A stretch of 64,000 nt of DNA from Amnibacterium setariae (lineage in GTDB: Bacteria > Actinomycetota > Actinomycetes > Actinomycetales > Microbacteriaceae): the NCBI RefSeq assembly GCF_003581425.1, contig NZ_QXTG01000002.1:744001-808000 (forward strand). Direction: 5' to 3'. Below the pieces are notes generated by a model. The model made no database searches. It worked only from the letters and a program-made list of their open reading frames with translations, and was not told the DNA's origin. Shown piece after piece: positions 49,941 to 59,766 of the stretch; the stretch's first letter is position 1; every line of letters begins with the position of its first letter. A program made the position numbers and the translations under genes.

Positions 49941-51335
49941 ATGATCCCCGGTTTCGGTACCGCCCTCGTCGTCGTCGCGGTCGTCGTGGTGGTGCTGCTG
50001 ATCCTCCTGATCACCCTGCTGCGCGGCATCAAGGTCGCGAAGCCGGACGAGGCGATCATCGTGACCTCGCGGCAGCGCGGCGCCCGGACGGGCTCGGAGG
50101 AGGACGAGAACGCCGGCCAGCGGGTCGTCTTCGGCTCGCGGGTGTTCGTGAAGCCGATCGTCGAGGCCTACTTCAAGCTGAGCCTCCGCAGCCGGCAGCT
50201 CAACGTGCAGGCCACCGCGCAGACGCGGGACGCCATCACGATCCGGGTGAACGCGGTCGCGGTGGTCAAGGTCGGCGGCTCCGAGCAGATGGTCCGGGCC
50301 GCCGCGCAGCGCTTCCTGAATCAGCAGGACCAGATCGAGTCCTCCACCGAGGAGGTGCTGTCCGGCTCCGTCCGCTCCATCGTCGGCCAGCTGACGGTCA
50401 CGGAGATCATCACGAACCGGCAGGCGCTGCAGGGCCAGGTGCTCGAGGCGGTGCGGGAGTCCCTCGACGTCCAGGGCCTGCAGATCGACACCCTGCAGAT
50501 CAAGGAGATCGACGACGACAACGGCTACATCCGCGACCTCGGCCGCGCCGAGGCCGCGCGCGTGAAGCAGGTCGCGGAGATCGCCGAGTCGGTGGCGCGG
50601 CAGGCCTCCGAGGAGGCGCGCATCGGCGCGGACCAGGCCGTCGCGGAGCAGCAGCGGAAGCTCGACCTCCGCCGCGCGGAGATCCGCAAGGAGACCGACC
50701 GGGCCGGTGCGGAGGCCGCGGCGGCCGCGCCGCTCGCCGAGGCGATCGCGCAGCAGGAGGTCGTCGCCCAGCAGGAGCTGACCGCCGGCAAGCGCGTCGG
50801 CCTGCGCAAGCAGGAGCTCGAGGCGGAGGTCCGCGCGGTCGCGGACGCCGACGCGTACGCGGTGTCGACCCGCGCGCAGGCGGAGGCGAAGGCCGAGCGG
50901 GACCGCCGCATCGCGGCCGCCGAGGCCGTCCGCGCGGAGGGCGAGGCGGAGGCCGAGCGCATCCGGGCGACCGGTGCGGCGCAGGCGGAGTCGAGCCGCG
51001 CGCAGGCCGAGGCGCTGCAGGAGCGCGCCGCGGCGCTGCTGCAGCAGCAGCTGATCGAGCAGCTGCCCGCGATCGTGCGCGCGGCGGCCGAGCCGCTGTC
51101 CGGCATCGGGGCCATGACGATCATCGCCTCCGACGGCGACCCGACGGGGCCGCTCGGCCAGAGCGTCGCCGGTCAGCTCGCGACGTCCACGAAGCTCATC
51201 AAGGACCTCGTCGGCATCGACATCGCCGAGATCGTGAACGGCCGGGCCGCGGGCGCCGCAGCCGGCGAGGCCGCGGGCGCCCAGCTCGCGAAGCGCCGCT
51301 CCCCCGCCGCCGAGACCGACGGCGTCGGCCTCTAG
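49941..51335 (+). CDS. SPFH/flotillin-like membrane protein
   Basis: 464 residues. One N-terminal membrane helix (about 6-28), an SPFH/Band 7 domain (about 30-210: AKPDEAIIVTSRQRGART, RDAITIRVNAVAVVKVGG, RSIVGQLTVTEIITNR), then a long Ala/Glu coiled coil (about 210-375) and a C-terminal region (ATSTKLIKDLVGIDIAEIVN). Flotillins organise membrane microdomains and envelope stress responses. ATG at 49941 lies 6 nt after CATACT (49929-49934), so it may be leaderless. Divergent from the ECF sigma gene, it could belong to the same stress response. Confidence 0.93.
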   Translation: MIPGFGTALVVVAVVVVVLLILLITLLRGIKVAKPDEAIIVTSRQRGARTGSEEDENAGQRVVFGSRVFVKPIVEAYFKLSLRSRQLNVQATAQTRDAITIRVNAVAVVKVGGSEQMVRAAAQRFLNQQDQIESSTEEVLSGSVRSIVGQLTVTEIITNRQALQGQVLEAVRESLDVQGLQIDTLQIKEIDDDNGYIRDLGRAEAARVKQVAEIAESVARQASEEARIGADQAVAEQQRKLDLRRAEIRKETDRAGAEAAAAAPLAEAIAQQEVVAQQELTAGKRVGLRKQELEAEVRAVADADAYAVSTRAQAEAKAERDRRIAAAEAVRAEGEAEAERIRATGAAQAESSRAQAEALQERAAALLQQQLIEQLPAIVRAAAEPLSGIGAMTIIASDGDPTGPLGQSVAGQLATSTKLIKDLVGIDIAEIVNGRAAGAAAGEAAGAQLAKRRSPAAETDGVGL

Positions 51336-51410
51336 CGGCGGACGACGCCGGCCGGGCCGCGGGGCGCCGAGCGGGGCGGCGGACCGCCGCGCCCATACCA
51401 TTGCCGCGGA

Positions 51411-54400
51411 ATGGCTTCGTGGACGGCGTTCGTCGCGCGACGAGGGGCGCGGCAGCACCGGTCCCTCGTCCTGCTCGTGCTGCTCGTCCAGATCGCGGCG
51501 GTCGCGCTCGCGGCCGCCTTCCCCGCCCTGCTCGCCGAGGCGGAGCAGAGCGGGGTGCGGCGCAGCCTGACGACGACCGACGGCACCGCCGTCACGATCA
51601 TCGCCGACCGCCCGACCGGCTCGGTCCAGCGGACCGTCCGCGGTGCGGTGCGGGCCGTCGACCGGCTGCTCGGCGACGCGGCGCGCTCGAGCGCCCCCGC
51701 GGTGTCGAGCTCATCCGTGCTCGGCGAGGGCGCCGGACCGCGTGCGCGGGTTCACCCGTACCTGGGCGAGGTCCCCGCGGGGTCGATCAGGATCACCTCC
51801 GGCGCCTGGCCCGCCGCCCCCTCCGACGACGACGCCGTCCCCGTCGCCGTCCCGCGGGCGGGAGCCGCGGCCCTCGGCGCCTCGATCGGCTCCACGATCC
51901 CGCTCGAGCTGCAGGGCGTGACCGTCCGGGCGCGGGTCGCGGCGCTCTACGACGCCGTCGACCGCGACGGCACGACGTGGTCCGCCGACCTGCTGAGCGG
52001 CGCCGGCGAGGACCCGGCGCACGTCGATCCGAGGAAGCCCTACGGGGCCCTGATCGACGTGGTCGGCCCGCTCGTCGCCGCGCCCGGCGCCCTCGACCGG
52101 ACCGGGGTGCGACCGAGCCGCGTGACCTCCTCGTTCACGCCCGACTTCGCCCGCACCACGGTGCCCGGGCTCGAGTCGCTCGCCGAGCGGATGCGCTCGA
52201 TCGACCAGATCGTCGCCGTCGACGCCGGCAGCGCGGCCGAGAGCGCCACCGCGCAGACGCGGGTGGACGACGCGGTCGCCGGCGTGCTCGCCCAGCTGCG
52301 CATCACCCGCACCGTCGCCGCGGTCGCCGGGCTGCTCCTCGTCGTGCTGGCCGTGGCGGTGCTGGCGCAGGCCGCGCTGCTGCTGGACGCCGCGCGCACC
52401 GACGAGCGCGCGCTGCTCGCGGCGCGCGGCGCGACCCGTGCGCAGCTCGTCGGGCTCGCCGCCTGGGAGGCCGTGGCCGGAGCGGTCGTCGCGCTCGTGC
52501 TCGGCGTCCCGCTCGGCGCGCTGCTCGCGTGCGCGGTGCGCGGGGCGCCGGCCCTGCCGGTCGCCGGCTCGTGGACCGCCGGGGCCGCGATCGCGCTCGT
52601 GGCCGTCACCGTGCGGCTGCTGCCGCGGCTGCGCCCCGCGGAGCGCGCACCGGGGCGGCGTCCTCGCGCCTCCGGTCTCCTGCGGACGGGCGCGGACCTC
52701 GTGCTCGTCGTGCTCGCCGCCGTGCTCGGCTGGCAGCTGGTCGTGCGGCGGGTCGATCCGACGGCCGGGGTCGACCCGGTCGTCGTCGCCGCCCCCGCTG
52801 CGCTCGTGCTCGCCGGCGCCCTCGTCGCCCTCCGGCTGATCCCGCTCGCCGGCCGCCTCGGCGAGCTCCTCGCGGCTCGGGCGCGCGGGGCGGCGACCGG
52901 CCTGGCGGGCTGGGAGGTGAGCAGGCGGTCCGCCCGCGCCGCCGCCGCGGTGCTGCTCGTCGTGCTGGCGGTCTCGAGCGCCGCGTTCGGCGCGATCAGC
53001 GAGGCGACCTGGGTCCGCTCGCAGACCGACCAGGCCGCGCTCGCCGTCGGCGCCCCGGTCCGGGTGCCCGCCGACCCGGCGGCCGCCGCCGCGCAGGGCG
53101 CGCTGCTCGCCGCCGACGGGTCCGGGCCGCCGCAGCCGTCGCTCCGCCGCCCCGCGGACGTCGCGGCCGCCGGCCAGACCGGGGCCGACGCCACCGAGCC
53201 GCTCACGGACGCGACCGTGCTGGGCCTCACCCCCGCAGCGCGCGCGATGCTCGACCGGGGACGCCTCCGCGAGGCCGGCGGCGCGGCGATCGCGCGGCTG
53301 CGCGACCGCGGCGCCGCGACGACGGGCGTCGCGCTGCCGGCGCGTGCGGGCACGCTGCGCGCCGTCGTCCGCGCGGGCGACGCCGCCTCGCCGATCCCGG
53401 GAGCGGTCGTCGAGGTCCGAGCCGTGCTCGACGGCCCGGACGACCTCCTCACGACCGCGCCGCTCGGCACCGTGCCCGTGGACGGCCGGGACCACGCGCT
53501 CCGCGGGCGCACGCCGGCGGCCGGGCTCCGCCTCGTCGGGCTGCAGCTCCACCTGCTCGTCGCGGACCCGACCCGGTACCGCGGCAACGACCCCGGTCTC
53601 CTCCGCCTCCGCGTGCTGCGGGTCGACGCCGGCGGCGCGGTGCTGCGCATCCCCTCCGGCTGGACCGCGATCACGGCGACGGGCGACGCGGACCGGGGCT
53701 ACGACCTCCCCCTCGACGCCGATCTGCTGCAGAACCCGGTGACCGCGGCCGTCGTCGGCTGGAAGCCGGTGCAGGGCGTCCGCAGCGTGTGGACGCGGAG
53801 CCTCGCCGCCCCGACGCAGGCGACCCCGGGCGGGCGCTACGCGCTGGTGCTCGCCGGCGTGCTCGTGCCCTGCGAGGTCGTCGGCGTCGTCCCCCGCGCG
53901 GCCGGCAGCGGCGCCGCCCCCGCGAGCGCCCCGGACGCGTCCGTCGCGGTCGTCGACCAGCGGACCCTGACGCAGTTCCTGGTCCAGTCCGGCGACGCGG
54001 AGCCGCTGACCGACCAGTGGTGGGTGGACGTCCCGCCCGCGCAGGCGTCCGCCTACCTCGCGGCGCACCGCCGGTCCGGCGGCGCCGGCGCGGACGGAGC
54101 CGTTCCGCTGGCGGAGCGGCTCACGGAGGGGCCGCTCCGGGTGGCGACGACGCAGGCGCTGCACCTGCTGCTGCTCGGCGCCGCCGCGCTCGGCCTGGTG
54201 GGCCTCGGCGTGGACGTCGTCGCCTCGCTCGCCGCCCGGCGGCGCGAGATGGCGCAGCTGCGCGCGATCGGGCTGCGACGGAGCGCGCTCGAGCGCCTCC
54301 TCGCCCTGGAGACGACGACCCGCGTCGCGTTCGGCGCGCTGCTCGGGACCGCGCTCGGCGTCCTGCTCGGTTCGCTCGCCGCTCCCGCACTGGTGGTCGG

Positions 54401-54569
54401 ACCCGACGGGGGCCGCCCGGTGCCGTCCCCGGTCGTCGTCGTGCCGGTCCTCGCGCTCGCGGGCTCGGCCGCGGGCGCGGTCGTCGCCGCGGCGCTCATC
54501 GCGCTCGCCGTCGTCCGGACGTACCGCGGCCTCGACCCGGCCCGCATCCTGCGGGAGGGCGACGGATGA
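51411..54569 (+). CDS. ABC transporter permease, FtsX/MacB type
   Basis: 1052 residues. N-terminal membrane helix (about 17-38), extracellular domain (about 40-290), a first FtsX block of helices (about 300-500), a second extracellular domain (about 540-900), and a last FtsX block (about 905-1045: TTQALHLLLLGAAALGLVGL, AAAALIALAVVRTYRGLDPA). Such permeases act mechanically on the wall or extrude lipids, peptides or lipoproteins rather than small solutes. ATG at 51411 is 9 nt after TACCAT (51396-51401). First gene of a four-gene operon with ATGA overlaps. Confidence 0.9.
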   Translation: MASWTAFVARRGARQHRSLVLLVLLVQIAAVALAAAFPALLAEAEQSGVRRSLTTTDGTAVTIIADRPTGSVQRTVRGAVRAVDRLLGDAARSSAPAVSSSSVLGEGAGPRARVHPYLGEVPAGSIRITSGAWPAAPSDDDAVPVAVPRAGAAALGASIGSTIPLELQGVTVRARVAALYDAVDRDGTTWSADLLSGAGEDPAHVDPRKPYGALIDVVGPLVAAPGALDRTGVRPSRVTSSFTPDFARTTVPGLESLAERMRSIDQIVAVDAGSAAESATAQTRVDDAVAGVLAQLRITRTVAAVAGLLLVVLAVAVLAQAALLLDAARTDERALLAARGATRAQLVGLAAWEAVAGAVVALVLGVPLGALLACAVRGAPALPVAGSWTAGAAIALVAVTVRLLPRLRPAERAPGRRPRASGLLRTGADLVLVVLAAVLGWQLVVRRVDPTAGVDPVVVAAPAALVLAGALVALRLIPLAGRLGELLAARARGAATGLAGWEVSRRSARAAAAVLLVVLAVSSAAFGAISEATWVRSQTDQAALAVGAPVRVPADPAAAAAQGALLAADGSGPPQPSLRRPADVAAAGQTGADATEPLTDATVLGLTPAARAMLDRGRLREAGGAAIARLRDRGAATTGVALPARAGTLRAVVRAGDAASPIPGAVVEVRAVLDGPDDLLTTAPLGTVPVDGRDHALRGRTPAAGLRLVGLQLHLLVADPTRYRGNDPGLLRLRVLRVDAGGAVLRIPSGWTAITATGDADRGYDLPLDADLLQNPVTAAVVGWKPVQGVRSVWTRSLAAPTQATPGGRYALVLAGVLVPCEVVGVVPRAAGSGAAPASAPDASVAVVDQRTLTQFLVQSGDAEPLTDQWWVDVPPAQASAYLAAHRRSGGAGADGAVPLAERLTEGPLRVATTQALHLLLLGAAALGLVGLGVDVVASLAARRREMAQLRAIGLRRSALERLLALETTTRVAFGALLGTALGVLLGSLAAPALVVGPDGGRPVPSPVVVVPVLALAGSAAGAVVAAALIALAVVRTYRGLDPARILREGDG

Positions 54570-57223
54570 CGGCGCCCCGGTTCGCGCTGCTCCTGCAGCG
54601 GCGGCTGTCGCGACGCGACACCCCGCTGCTGCTCGTCCTCGCGCTGCTCACGGCGCTCGCCCTGGTCGCCGCGCTCGCCGGACCGCGCCTCCTCGCCGAC
54701 GAGCTCGATCGCGCCGTCCGCCACGCCGTCGCGGCCGAGGGCGAGGACGCCGACCTGGTCGTCCGCACCGCGGTCGGCGTGACCACCCCGGGCGGTCCGG
54801 CCCTCGTGTCGCCGGAGCGGGTCGACCAGCGGGAGGAGGCGCTGCGGCGCCTGCTGCCGCCGGCGCTGCGGCGGGTGACCGCCGCGCCCGTCACGGCGGT
54901 GGTCGGCCCCGACCTGCGCCTCACCCCCGGCGACACCGTCCCGGCGCTGCGGAACGGACCCGTCGGCGTGCGGATCGCCCTGCTCCCCCGCGCCGACGCG
55001 ATCCGTCTCCGCTCCGGTGCGCTCCCCGACGACCGCGCGGGGTCGCGGACCGTCGACGTCGTGCTCTCGCAGGCGGCCGCCGACGCGACCTCCCTCCGGA
55101 CCGGCAGCGTCGTGGACGTGCCGCCCTCGAGCGACGGCGCCGCCCTGCGGCTGCGGGTGACCGGGATCGTCGACCGGGCCGCCGGAACCGGGCCGTCGCC
55201 GTGGACCGACTTCGGCCCGCTCTGGACGCCGCGGAAGAACCGCAACGGCACCGCCGCACCGCTGCAGATCACGGTGCTCACCGACGCGGACGGGATCGGC
55301 CGGGCGACGGAGGCGCTGGGGCCGTTCCCCGCCCTCCTGCGCTCCCGGCTCCTGCCGGACCGGTTGACCGCCGCGGTCGCGCAGCAGGCGGCCCGCTCCG
55401 TCACGGGCCTGCAGGCCCGCCCGGACGTGCTGCAGGTCGACGGCGGCGAGCAGCTCGCCGTCCGGTCGTCCCTGCCCGACGTCGTCGCGCAGGCCGGGCG
55501 CGAGGCCGGGTCGGCGCGGGCGCAGTTCCTGCTGCTCTCCGCCGGGGTGCTGGGGACCGCGGCCGTCGCGCTCGTGCTGCTCGGCGGCCTCGTCGCCGCC
55601 CGCCGCCGCGGCGCCGTCGAGCTGCAGCGCGCCCGGGGCGCCACCGCTGCGGCGATCGCCGTGCCCGCCCTCGCGGAGTCCGCGGCGGTCGTCCTCGCGG
55701 CGGCCGTCGCCGCCGCGCTCGTGGCCGGGCCGGCGGCCCCGCCCGGCGCGGTCGCGATCGCCCTGGTCGCCCTGCTCGCGACGCCCCTCCAGCTGGCGCT
55801 CGCCGCCCGACGGGGCGCGGTGCGTCGCGTGCCCGCGAACCGCTCCGACCGGGCGCGGCTGGTGCGCCTGCGCCGGAGCCGGCGGCTGGCGGCGGAGGCG
55901 GGCCTCGTCGCGCTGGCCGTCGTGGCGCTGGCGGTGCTCGACGCCGGCGGCGGGCTGAGCGGTGCCCGGGCGAACCCGCTCCTGCTCGTCGCGCCGCTGG
56001 TCGTCGCGGCCGCCGCGACCGTGCTCGTGCTCCGCCTCGTCCCCGTCGCGACCCGCGGCCCGGCGCGGCTCACGCGGCGGTCCCGCGGCCTCGCCGGGGT
56101 CCTCGTCGCGGCCCGCGCAGGCCGCGCCGGCGCGCTGCTCCCGGTGCTCGCGCTCAGCATCGCCACGGGTCTCGCGCTGAACGACGGCCTGCTCGCCGCG
56201 TCGGTCGCCTCCGGCCAGGAGGCGGCCGCCTGGGACCGGGTCGGGGCCGACGCCCGCGTCCGCGGCGCCGTGGACGTCGCGCCGGTGCGGGCGAGCGCGG
56301 GCGTGCGGGCCGCCTCCGCCGTCGCCGAGCTGCGCGGGACGAGCGTCGACCTCGCCACGACGAGCACGATCGTGACGCTGCTCGCGGTCGACGCCGACTA
56401 CCCCGCGGTCGCCGCGGCACCGCCCGGCGCCCCGGCGGGACCGGCCCGGACGCTGCGGCGCCTGACCGAGCGCGGCGGCGCCCTCCCGGTCGTCGTCGAC
56501 GAGACGGTCGCGCGGAGCATGGTGGGCCGCACCCTGCGGCTGCAGCTGGACTCCGGCGAGGTGGAGGCGCGCGCCGTCGGCACCGTGCCGGACGGACCGA
56601 GCGGGTGGTCGCGCGGGCCGTACGTCTTCGTGGACCTCGACGCCCTCCGCGCCCGCGCCCCGGCGATCCGGACCACCGCAGCGCTCGTGGACGGACCGGG
56701 CGCGGCCGCGGCGCTGCAGCGCGCCGGGGCGCCCGCACGGGACGTCCTCACCCGCACGGCATGGCTGCAGGCCCGGCGCGACGCGCCGCTGGTGGCCGGC
56801 ACCCGGACGGCGACCGTCCTGGCCGCCGCGCTGCTCGCGCTGCTCGCCGCCTTCGCCTCGGCGGCCGCGGTGCTGGCGGGCGCACCCGACCGGCGGCGGA
56901 CGCTCGGCCTGCTCCGGACCCTCGGGACGCGGCGGACGGCCGGCTGGTGGCTGCTGCTCGCCGACCTGCTGCCGCTGGTGGTCGGCGGCATCGCCGGCGG
57001 CGCGGTGGTCGGGATCGTCTGCGCCGCCGTCGTCGACCCGGCGCTGGCGCTCGCCGCGCTGACCGGTGGACGGGCGGACCCGCCGATCGTGCTCTCGGGC
57101 CCGGTCCTCGCGACCGTGCTCGCCGGCCTCGTCGCCGTCCTGGCGGTCGCGGTCGGGACGGAGGCCGTGTCCTGGCGGCGCGACCGGTTCACCGAGGTGC
57201 TCAGAGTGGGAGGACGCGGATGA
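54566..57223 (+). CDS. ABC transporter permease, FtsX/MacB type, second subunit
   Basis: 885 residues. Same design as the preceding gene: N-terminal helix (about 20-40), extracellular domain (about 45-310), central FtsX helices (about 320-520), extracellular domain (about 545-735), and a final block (about 740-875) with RRRTLGLLRTLGTRRTAGWW, the FtsX coupling region. ATG at 54566 overlaps the previous stop (ATGA). Two large non-identical permeases suggest a heterodimeric transporter with the two ATPases that follow. Confidence 0.9.
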   Translation: MTAPRFALLLQRRLSRRDTPLLLVLALLTALALVAALAGPRLLADELDRAVRHAVAAEGEDADLVVRTAVGVTTPGGPALVSPERVDQREEALRRLLPPALRRVTAAPVTAVVGPDLRLTPGDTVPALRNGPVGVRIALLPRADAIRLRSGALPDDRAGSRTVDVVLSQAAADATSLRTGSVVDVPPSSDGAALRLRVTGIVDRAAGTGPSPWTDFGPLWTPRKNRNGTAAPLQITVLTDADGIGRATEALGPFPALLRSRLLPDRLTAAVAQQAARSVTGLQARPDVLQVDGGEQLAVRSSLPDVVAQAGREAGSARAQFLLLSAGVLGTAAVALVLLGGLVAARRRGAVELQRARGATAAAIAVPALAESAAVVLAAAVAAALVAGPAAPPGAVAIALVALLATPLQLALAARRGAVRRVPANRSDRARLVRLRRSRRLAAEAGLVALAVVALAVLDAGGGLSGARANPLLLVAPLVVAAAATVLVLRLVPVATRGPARLTRRSRGLAGVLVAARAGRAGALLPVLALSIATGLALNDGLLAASVASGQEAAAWDRVGADARVRGAVDVAPVRASAGVRAASAVAELRGTSVDLATTSTIVTLLAVDADYPAVAAAPPGAPAGPARTLRRLTERGGALPVVVDETVARSMVGRTLRLQLDSGEVEARAVGTVPDGPSGWSRGPYVFVDLDALRARAPAIRTTAALVDGPGAAAALQRAGAPARDVLTRTAWLQARRDAPLVAGTRTATVLAAALLALLAAFASAAAVLAGAPDRRRTLGLLRTLGTRRTAGWWLLLADLLPLVVGGIAGGAVVGIVCAAVVDPALALAALTGGRADPPIVLSGPVLATVLAGLVAVLAVAVGTEAVSWRRDRFTEVLRVGGRG

Positions 57224-58119
57224 CCGCGCCGGAGTACGGCGCCGAGGCGCTGATCGTGTGCGACAGCCTGGTGCGGATCTACCAGACCGACGACGTCGAG
57301 GTGCAGGCGCTGCAGGGCCTCGACCTGCTCGTCGACGAGGGCGAGCTGGTCGCGATCGTCGGTGCGTCCGGGTCCGGCAAGTCGACGCTGCTCGGCGTCC
57401 TGTCCGGGCTCGACGCGCCGACCGCCGGGCGGGCCCGCGTGGCCGACTGGGACCTGCTCGCGATGACGCCGAAGCAGCGGCTGCGCTACCGCCGCAGCAC
57501 GGTCGGGTTCGTGTGGCAGCAGACCGCGCGCAACCTGCTGCCCTTCCTCACCGCGGTCGAGAACGTCGAGCTGCCGATGGCCTTCGTCGGCGCGCGTCGG
57601 AGCGACCGGAGGCGGCGGGCGCTGGAGCTGCTCGACTCCCTCGGGCTCGCTGACCGCGCCGATCGGCGGCCCGCCGAGCTGTCCGGCGGCGAGCAGCAGC
57701 GGGTGGCGATCGCGACCGCGCTGGCGAACGGCCCGAAGGTGCTGTTCGCCGACGAGCCGACCGGCGAGCTCGACCGGGCGACCGGCGACGAGGTGTTCGC
57801 CGCGCTCCGCGAGGCGAACACGGCCCTCGGCACGACGGTCGTGATCGTCACGCACGACGCCGGCGTCTCCTCGCAGGTCCGCCGGACGGTGTCGATCCGT
57901 GACGGCCGCACGTCGACCGAGGTCCTGCGCCGCGACGCCGGCGGGCCCGCGCAGGAGTTCGCGCTGATCGACCGCGTCGGCCGCATGCAGGTGCCCGCGG
58001 CCTACCGGCGGGCGCTCGGCCTGCACGAGCGCGTCCGGCTGGAGCTCGAGGCGGACCACCTCGGCGTCTGGCCGGACGACCACGGCGCCGACGACGACCA
58101 CGAGGAGGAGCGGCGATGA
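57220..58119 (+). CDS. ABC transporter ATPase with C-terminal AbrB-like domain
   Basis: 299 residues. MacB/LolD-type ATPase (1 to about 235): Walker A VGASGSGKSTLLG, Q-loop VWQQTARNLLPF, signature LSGGEQQRVAIA, Walker B VLFADEPTGELD, and H-loop IVTHDAG. After it, residues about 246-288 read IDRVGRMQVPAAYRRALGLH then RVRLELEADHLGVWP, which resembles the swapped-hairpin AbrB/MazE fold, normally a DNA-binding or dimerisation module. An Asp/Glu/His tail ends the protein. ATG at 57220 and stop both overlap neighbours by 4 nt. Confidence 0.9.
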   Translation: MTAPEYGAEALIVCDSLVRIYQTDDVEVQALQGLDLLVDEGELVAIVGASGSGKSTLLGVLSGLDAPTAGRARVADWDLLAMTPKQRLRYRRSTVGFVWQQTARNLLPFLTAVENVELPMAFVGARRSDRRRRALELLDSLGLADRADRRPAELSGGEQQRVAIATALANGPKVLFADEPTGELDRATGDEVFAALREANTALGTTVVIVTHDAGVSSQVRRTVSIRDGRTSTEVLRRDAGGPAQEFALIDRVGRMQVPAAYRRALGLHERVRLELEADHLGVWPDDHGADDDHEEERR

Positions 58120-58793
58120 GCGTGATCGAGGCGGCCGGTGTGAGCCGCACCTTCCGCTCGCCGTCCGGCGAGGTGCACGCGCTGCGGGACGTCGGATTCG
58201 AGATCCGGGCCGGGGAGTTCGTCGCCCTGATCGGGCGGTCCGGCTCGGGCAAGACCACCCTCCTGAACTGCCTCGGCGGGCTCGACCGGCCGACCGCCGG
58301 GCGGATCGTCATCGCGGGCCGGGACCTCGCGGGGCTGGACGACGACGGGCGGACCGACCTCCGCCGCGACACCGTCGCCTTCGTGTTCCAGACGTTCGGG
58401 CTCGTGCCCGTGCTCTCCGCGGAGGAGAACGTCGAGCTGCCCCTCCGGCTGCGCCGCACGCCCGCGCCGCAGCGCCGCGCACGGGTCGCGGAGATGCTCG
58501 AGCTGGTCGGGCTCGCCGGCCACGGCCGGCAGCGGCCGGGCGAGCTCTCCGGCGGCCAGCAGCAGCGCGTCGCGATCGCCCGCGCGCTCGCCGGCGCGCC
58601 CGCGGTGCTGATCGCGGACGAGCCGACCGGGCAGCTCGACGCGGAGACCGGCGCGCAGATCCTCGGCCTCCTCCGCGACCTGTCGCGGTCGACCGGGATG
58701 ACGATGCTCGTCTCCACGCACGACCCGAGCGTCCGCGACCGGGCGGACCGGGTGCTCGTGCTGCAGGACGGACGCCTGCTGCCCGAGGGGTGA
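58116..58793 (+). CDS. ABC transporter ATPase, MacB/LolD type
   Basis: 225 residues, a complete nucleotide-binding domain: Walker A IGRSGSGKTTLLN, Q-loop VFQTFGLVPVLSAEENV, signature LSGGQQQRVAIARAL, Walker B VLIADEPTGQLD, and H-loop VSTHDP. It lacks the C-terminal domain of its partner. ATG at 58116 overlaps the previous stop. Last gene of the operon; the convergent dehydrogenase ends 30 nt later. Confidence 0.95.
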   Translation: MSVIEAAGVSRTFRSPSGEVHALRDVGFEIRAGEFVALIGRSGSGKTTLLNCLGGLDRPTAGRIVIAGRDLAGLDDDGRTDLRRDTVAFVFQTFGLVPVLSAEENVELPLRLRRTPAPQRRARVAEMLELVGLAGHGRQRPGELSGGQQQRVAIARALAGAPAVLIADEPTGQLDAETGAQILGLLRDLSRSTGMTMLVSTHDPSVRDRADRVLVLQDGRLLPEG

Positions 58794-58823
58794 GCCCGCG
58801 GCCCGAGGACCGCGGGCTCGCGC

Positions 58824-59711
58824 TCAGAAGACGGGCATCCCGCCGGCGACCGCGATCGTCGAGCCGGTCTGGTAGCTCGACTCGGGGCTCACGAGGTGCA
58901 CGTAGGCCGCGGCCAGCTCGGCGGGCTGACCGGGGCGCCCCATCGGCGAGTCCTCGCCGAACGACGAGACCGTCTCGGCGTCGTCCGACCCGGGCTGCAG
59001 CGGCGTCCACACGGGGCCCGGCGCGACCGAGTTCACCCGGATGCCCTTCGGGGCCAGCTGCTGGGCGACGGCCTGGGTGAAGAGCTTGATGGCGCCCTTG
59101 GAGACCGCGTAGTCGATCTTGTCGGGCGACGGCGACGACGCCTGCGTCGACCCCGTCGTGACGATGGTCGATCCCGGCTCCAGGTGCGGCACCGCGGCCT
59201 TCGTCAGCCAGAAGAGCGAGTAGATGTTCGTCTTGAACGTCGAGTCGATCGCCGCGGTCTCGAGGGTCAGGATGTCGTCGTTGCTGTCCATCCGGCCGGC
59301 GACCATGACGAGGGTGTCGAGGCCGCCGAGCTCGTCGACCGCCTTCTGCACGAGGTCCTTGCAGTACTGCTCGTCGCTGATGTCGCCGGGGAAGAGCACC
59401 GCGCGGCGCCCCTCGCCCTCGAGTAGGTCGCGCACCGCCTCCGCGTCCTCCTGCTCGTCGGGGAGGTAGGAGAGCACCAGGTCGGCGCCCTCGCGGGACA
59501 GGCCGATCGCGGCGGCGCGGCCGATGCCGGAGTCGGCGCCGGTGACGATGCCGCGGTAGCCCTTCAGCCGCTCCGTGCCGACGTAGCTCTGCTCGCCGTG
59601 GTCCGGGCGGGGGTCCATCTTCCAGGCGGCGCCCGGCAGGGACTGCTCCTGCTTCGGGAACGGCGGCGCCGGGTAGAGCGACCTCGGGTCGTGCTTGTCG
59701 TACTGGCTCAT
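58824..59711 (-). CDS. SDR family oxidoreductase, general-stress type
   Basis: 295 residues. A 45-residue N-terminal extension (FPKQEQSLPGAAWKMDPRPD, then HGEQSYVGTERLKGY) identifies the subgroup with Bacillus general stress protein 39 and E. coli YghA. Rossmann motif VTGADSGIGRAAAIGLSREG (near 56-75), VMVAGRMD in place of the NNAG motif, and active site YAVSKGA (near 203). Uses NAD(P)H; substrate unknown. ATG at 59711. No Shine-Dalgarno of note. Upstream 220 nt contain inverted repeats. Confidence 0.92.
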   Translation of the reverse strand: MSQYDKHDPRSLYPAPPFPKQEQSLPGAAWKMDPRPDHGEQSYVGTERLKGYRGIVTGADSGIGRAAAIGLSREGADLVLSYLPDEQEDAEAVRDLLEGEGRRAVLFPGDISDEQYCKDLVQKAVDELGGLDTLVMVAGRMDSNDDILTLETAAIDSTFKTNIYSLFWLTKAAVPHLEPGSTIVTTGSTQASSPSPDKIDYAVSKGAIKLFTQAVAQQLAPKGIRVNSVAPGPVWTPLQPGSDDAETVSSFGEDSPMGRPGQPAELAAAYVHLVSPESSYQTGSTIAVAGGMPVF

Positions 59712-59766
59712 GCGCCGATCCTGCTCCCCGCCGTCTGAGCGCCCGCGGCCGGGCGCCCGTCCGCAA

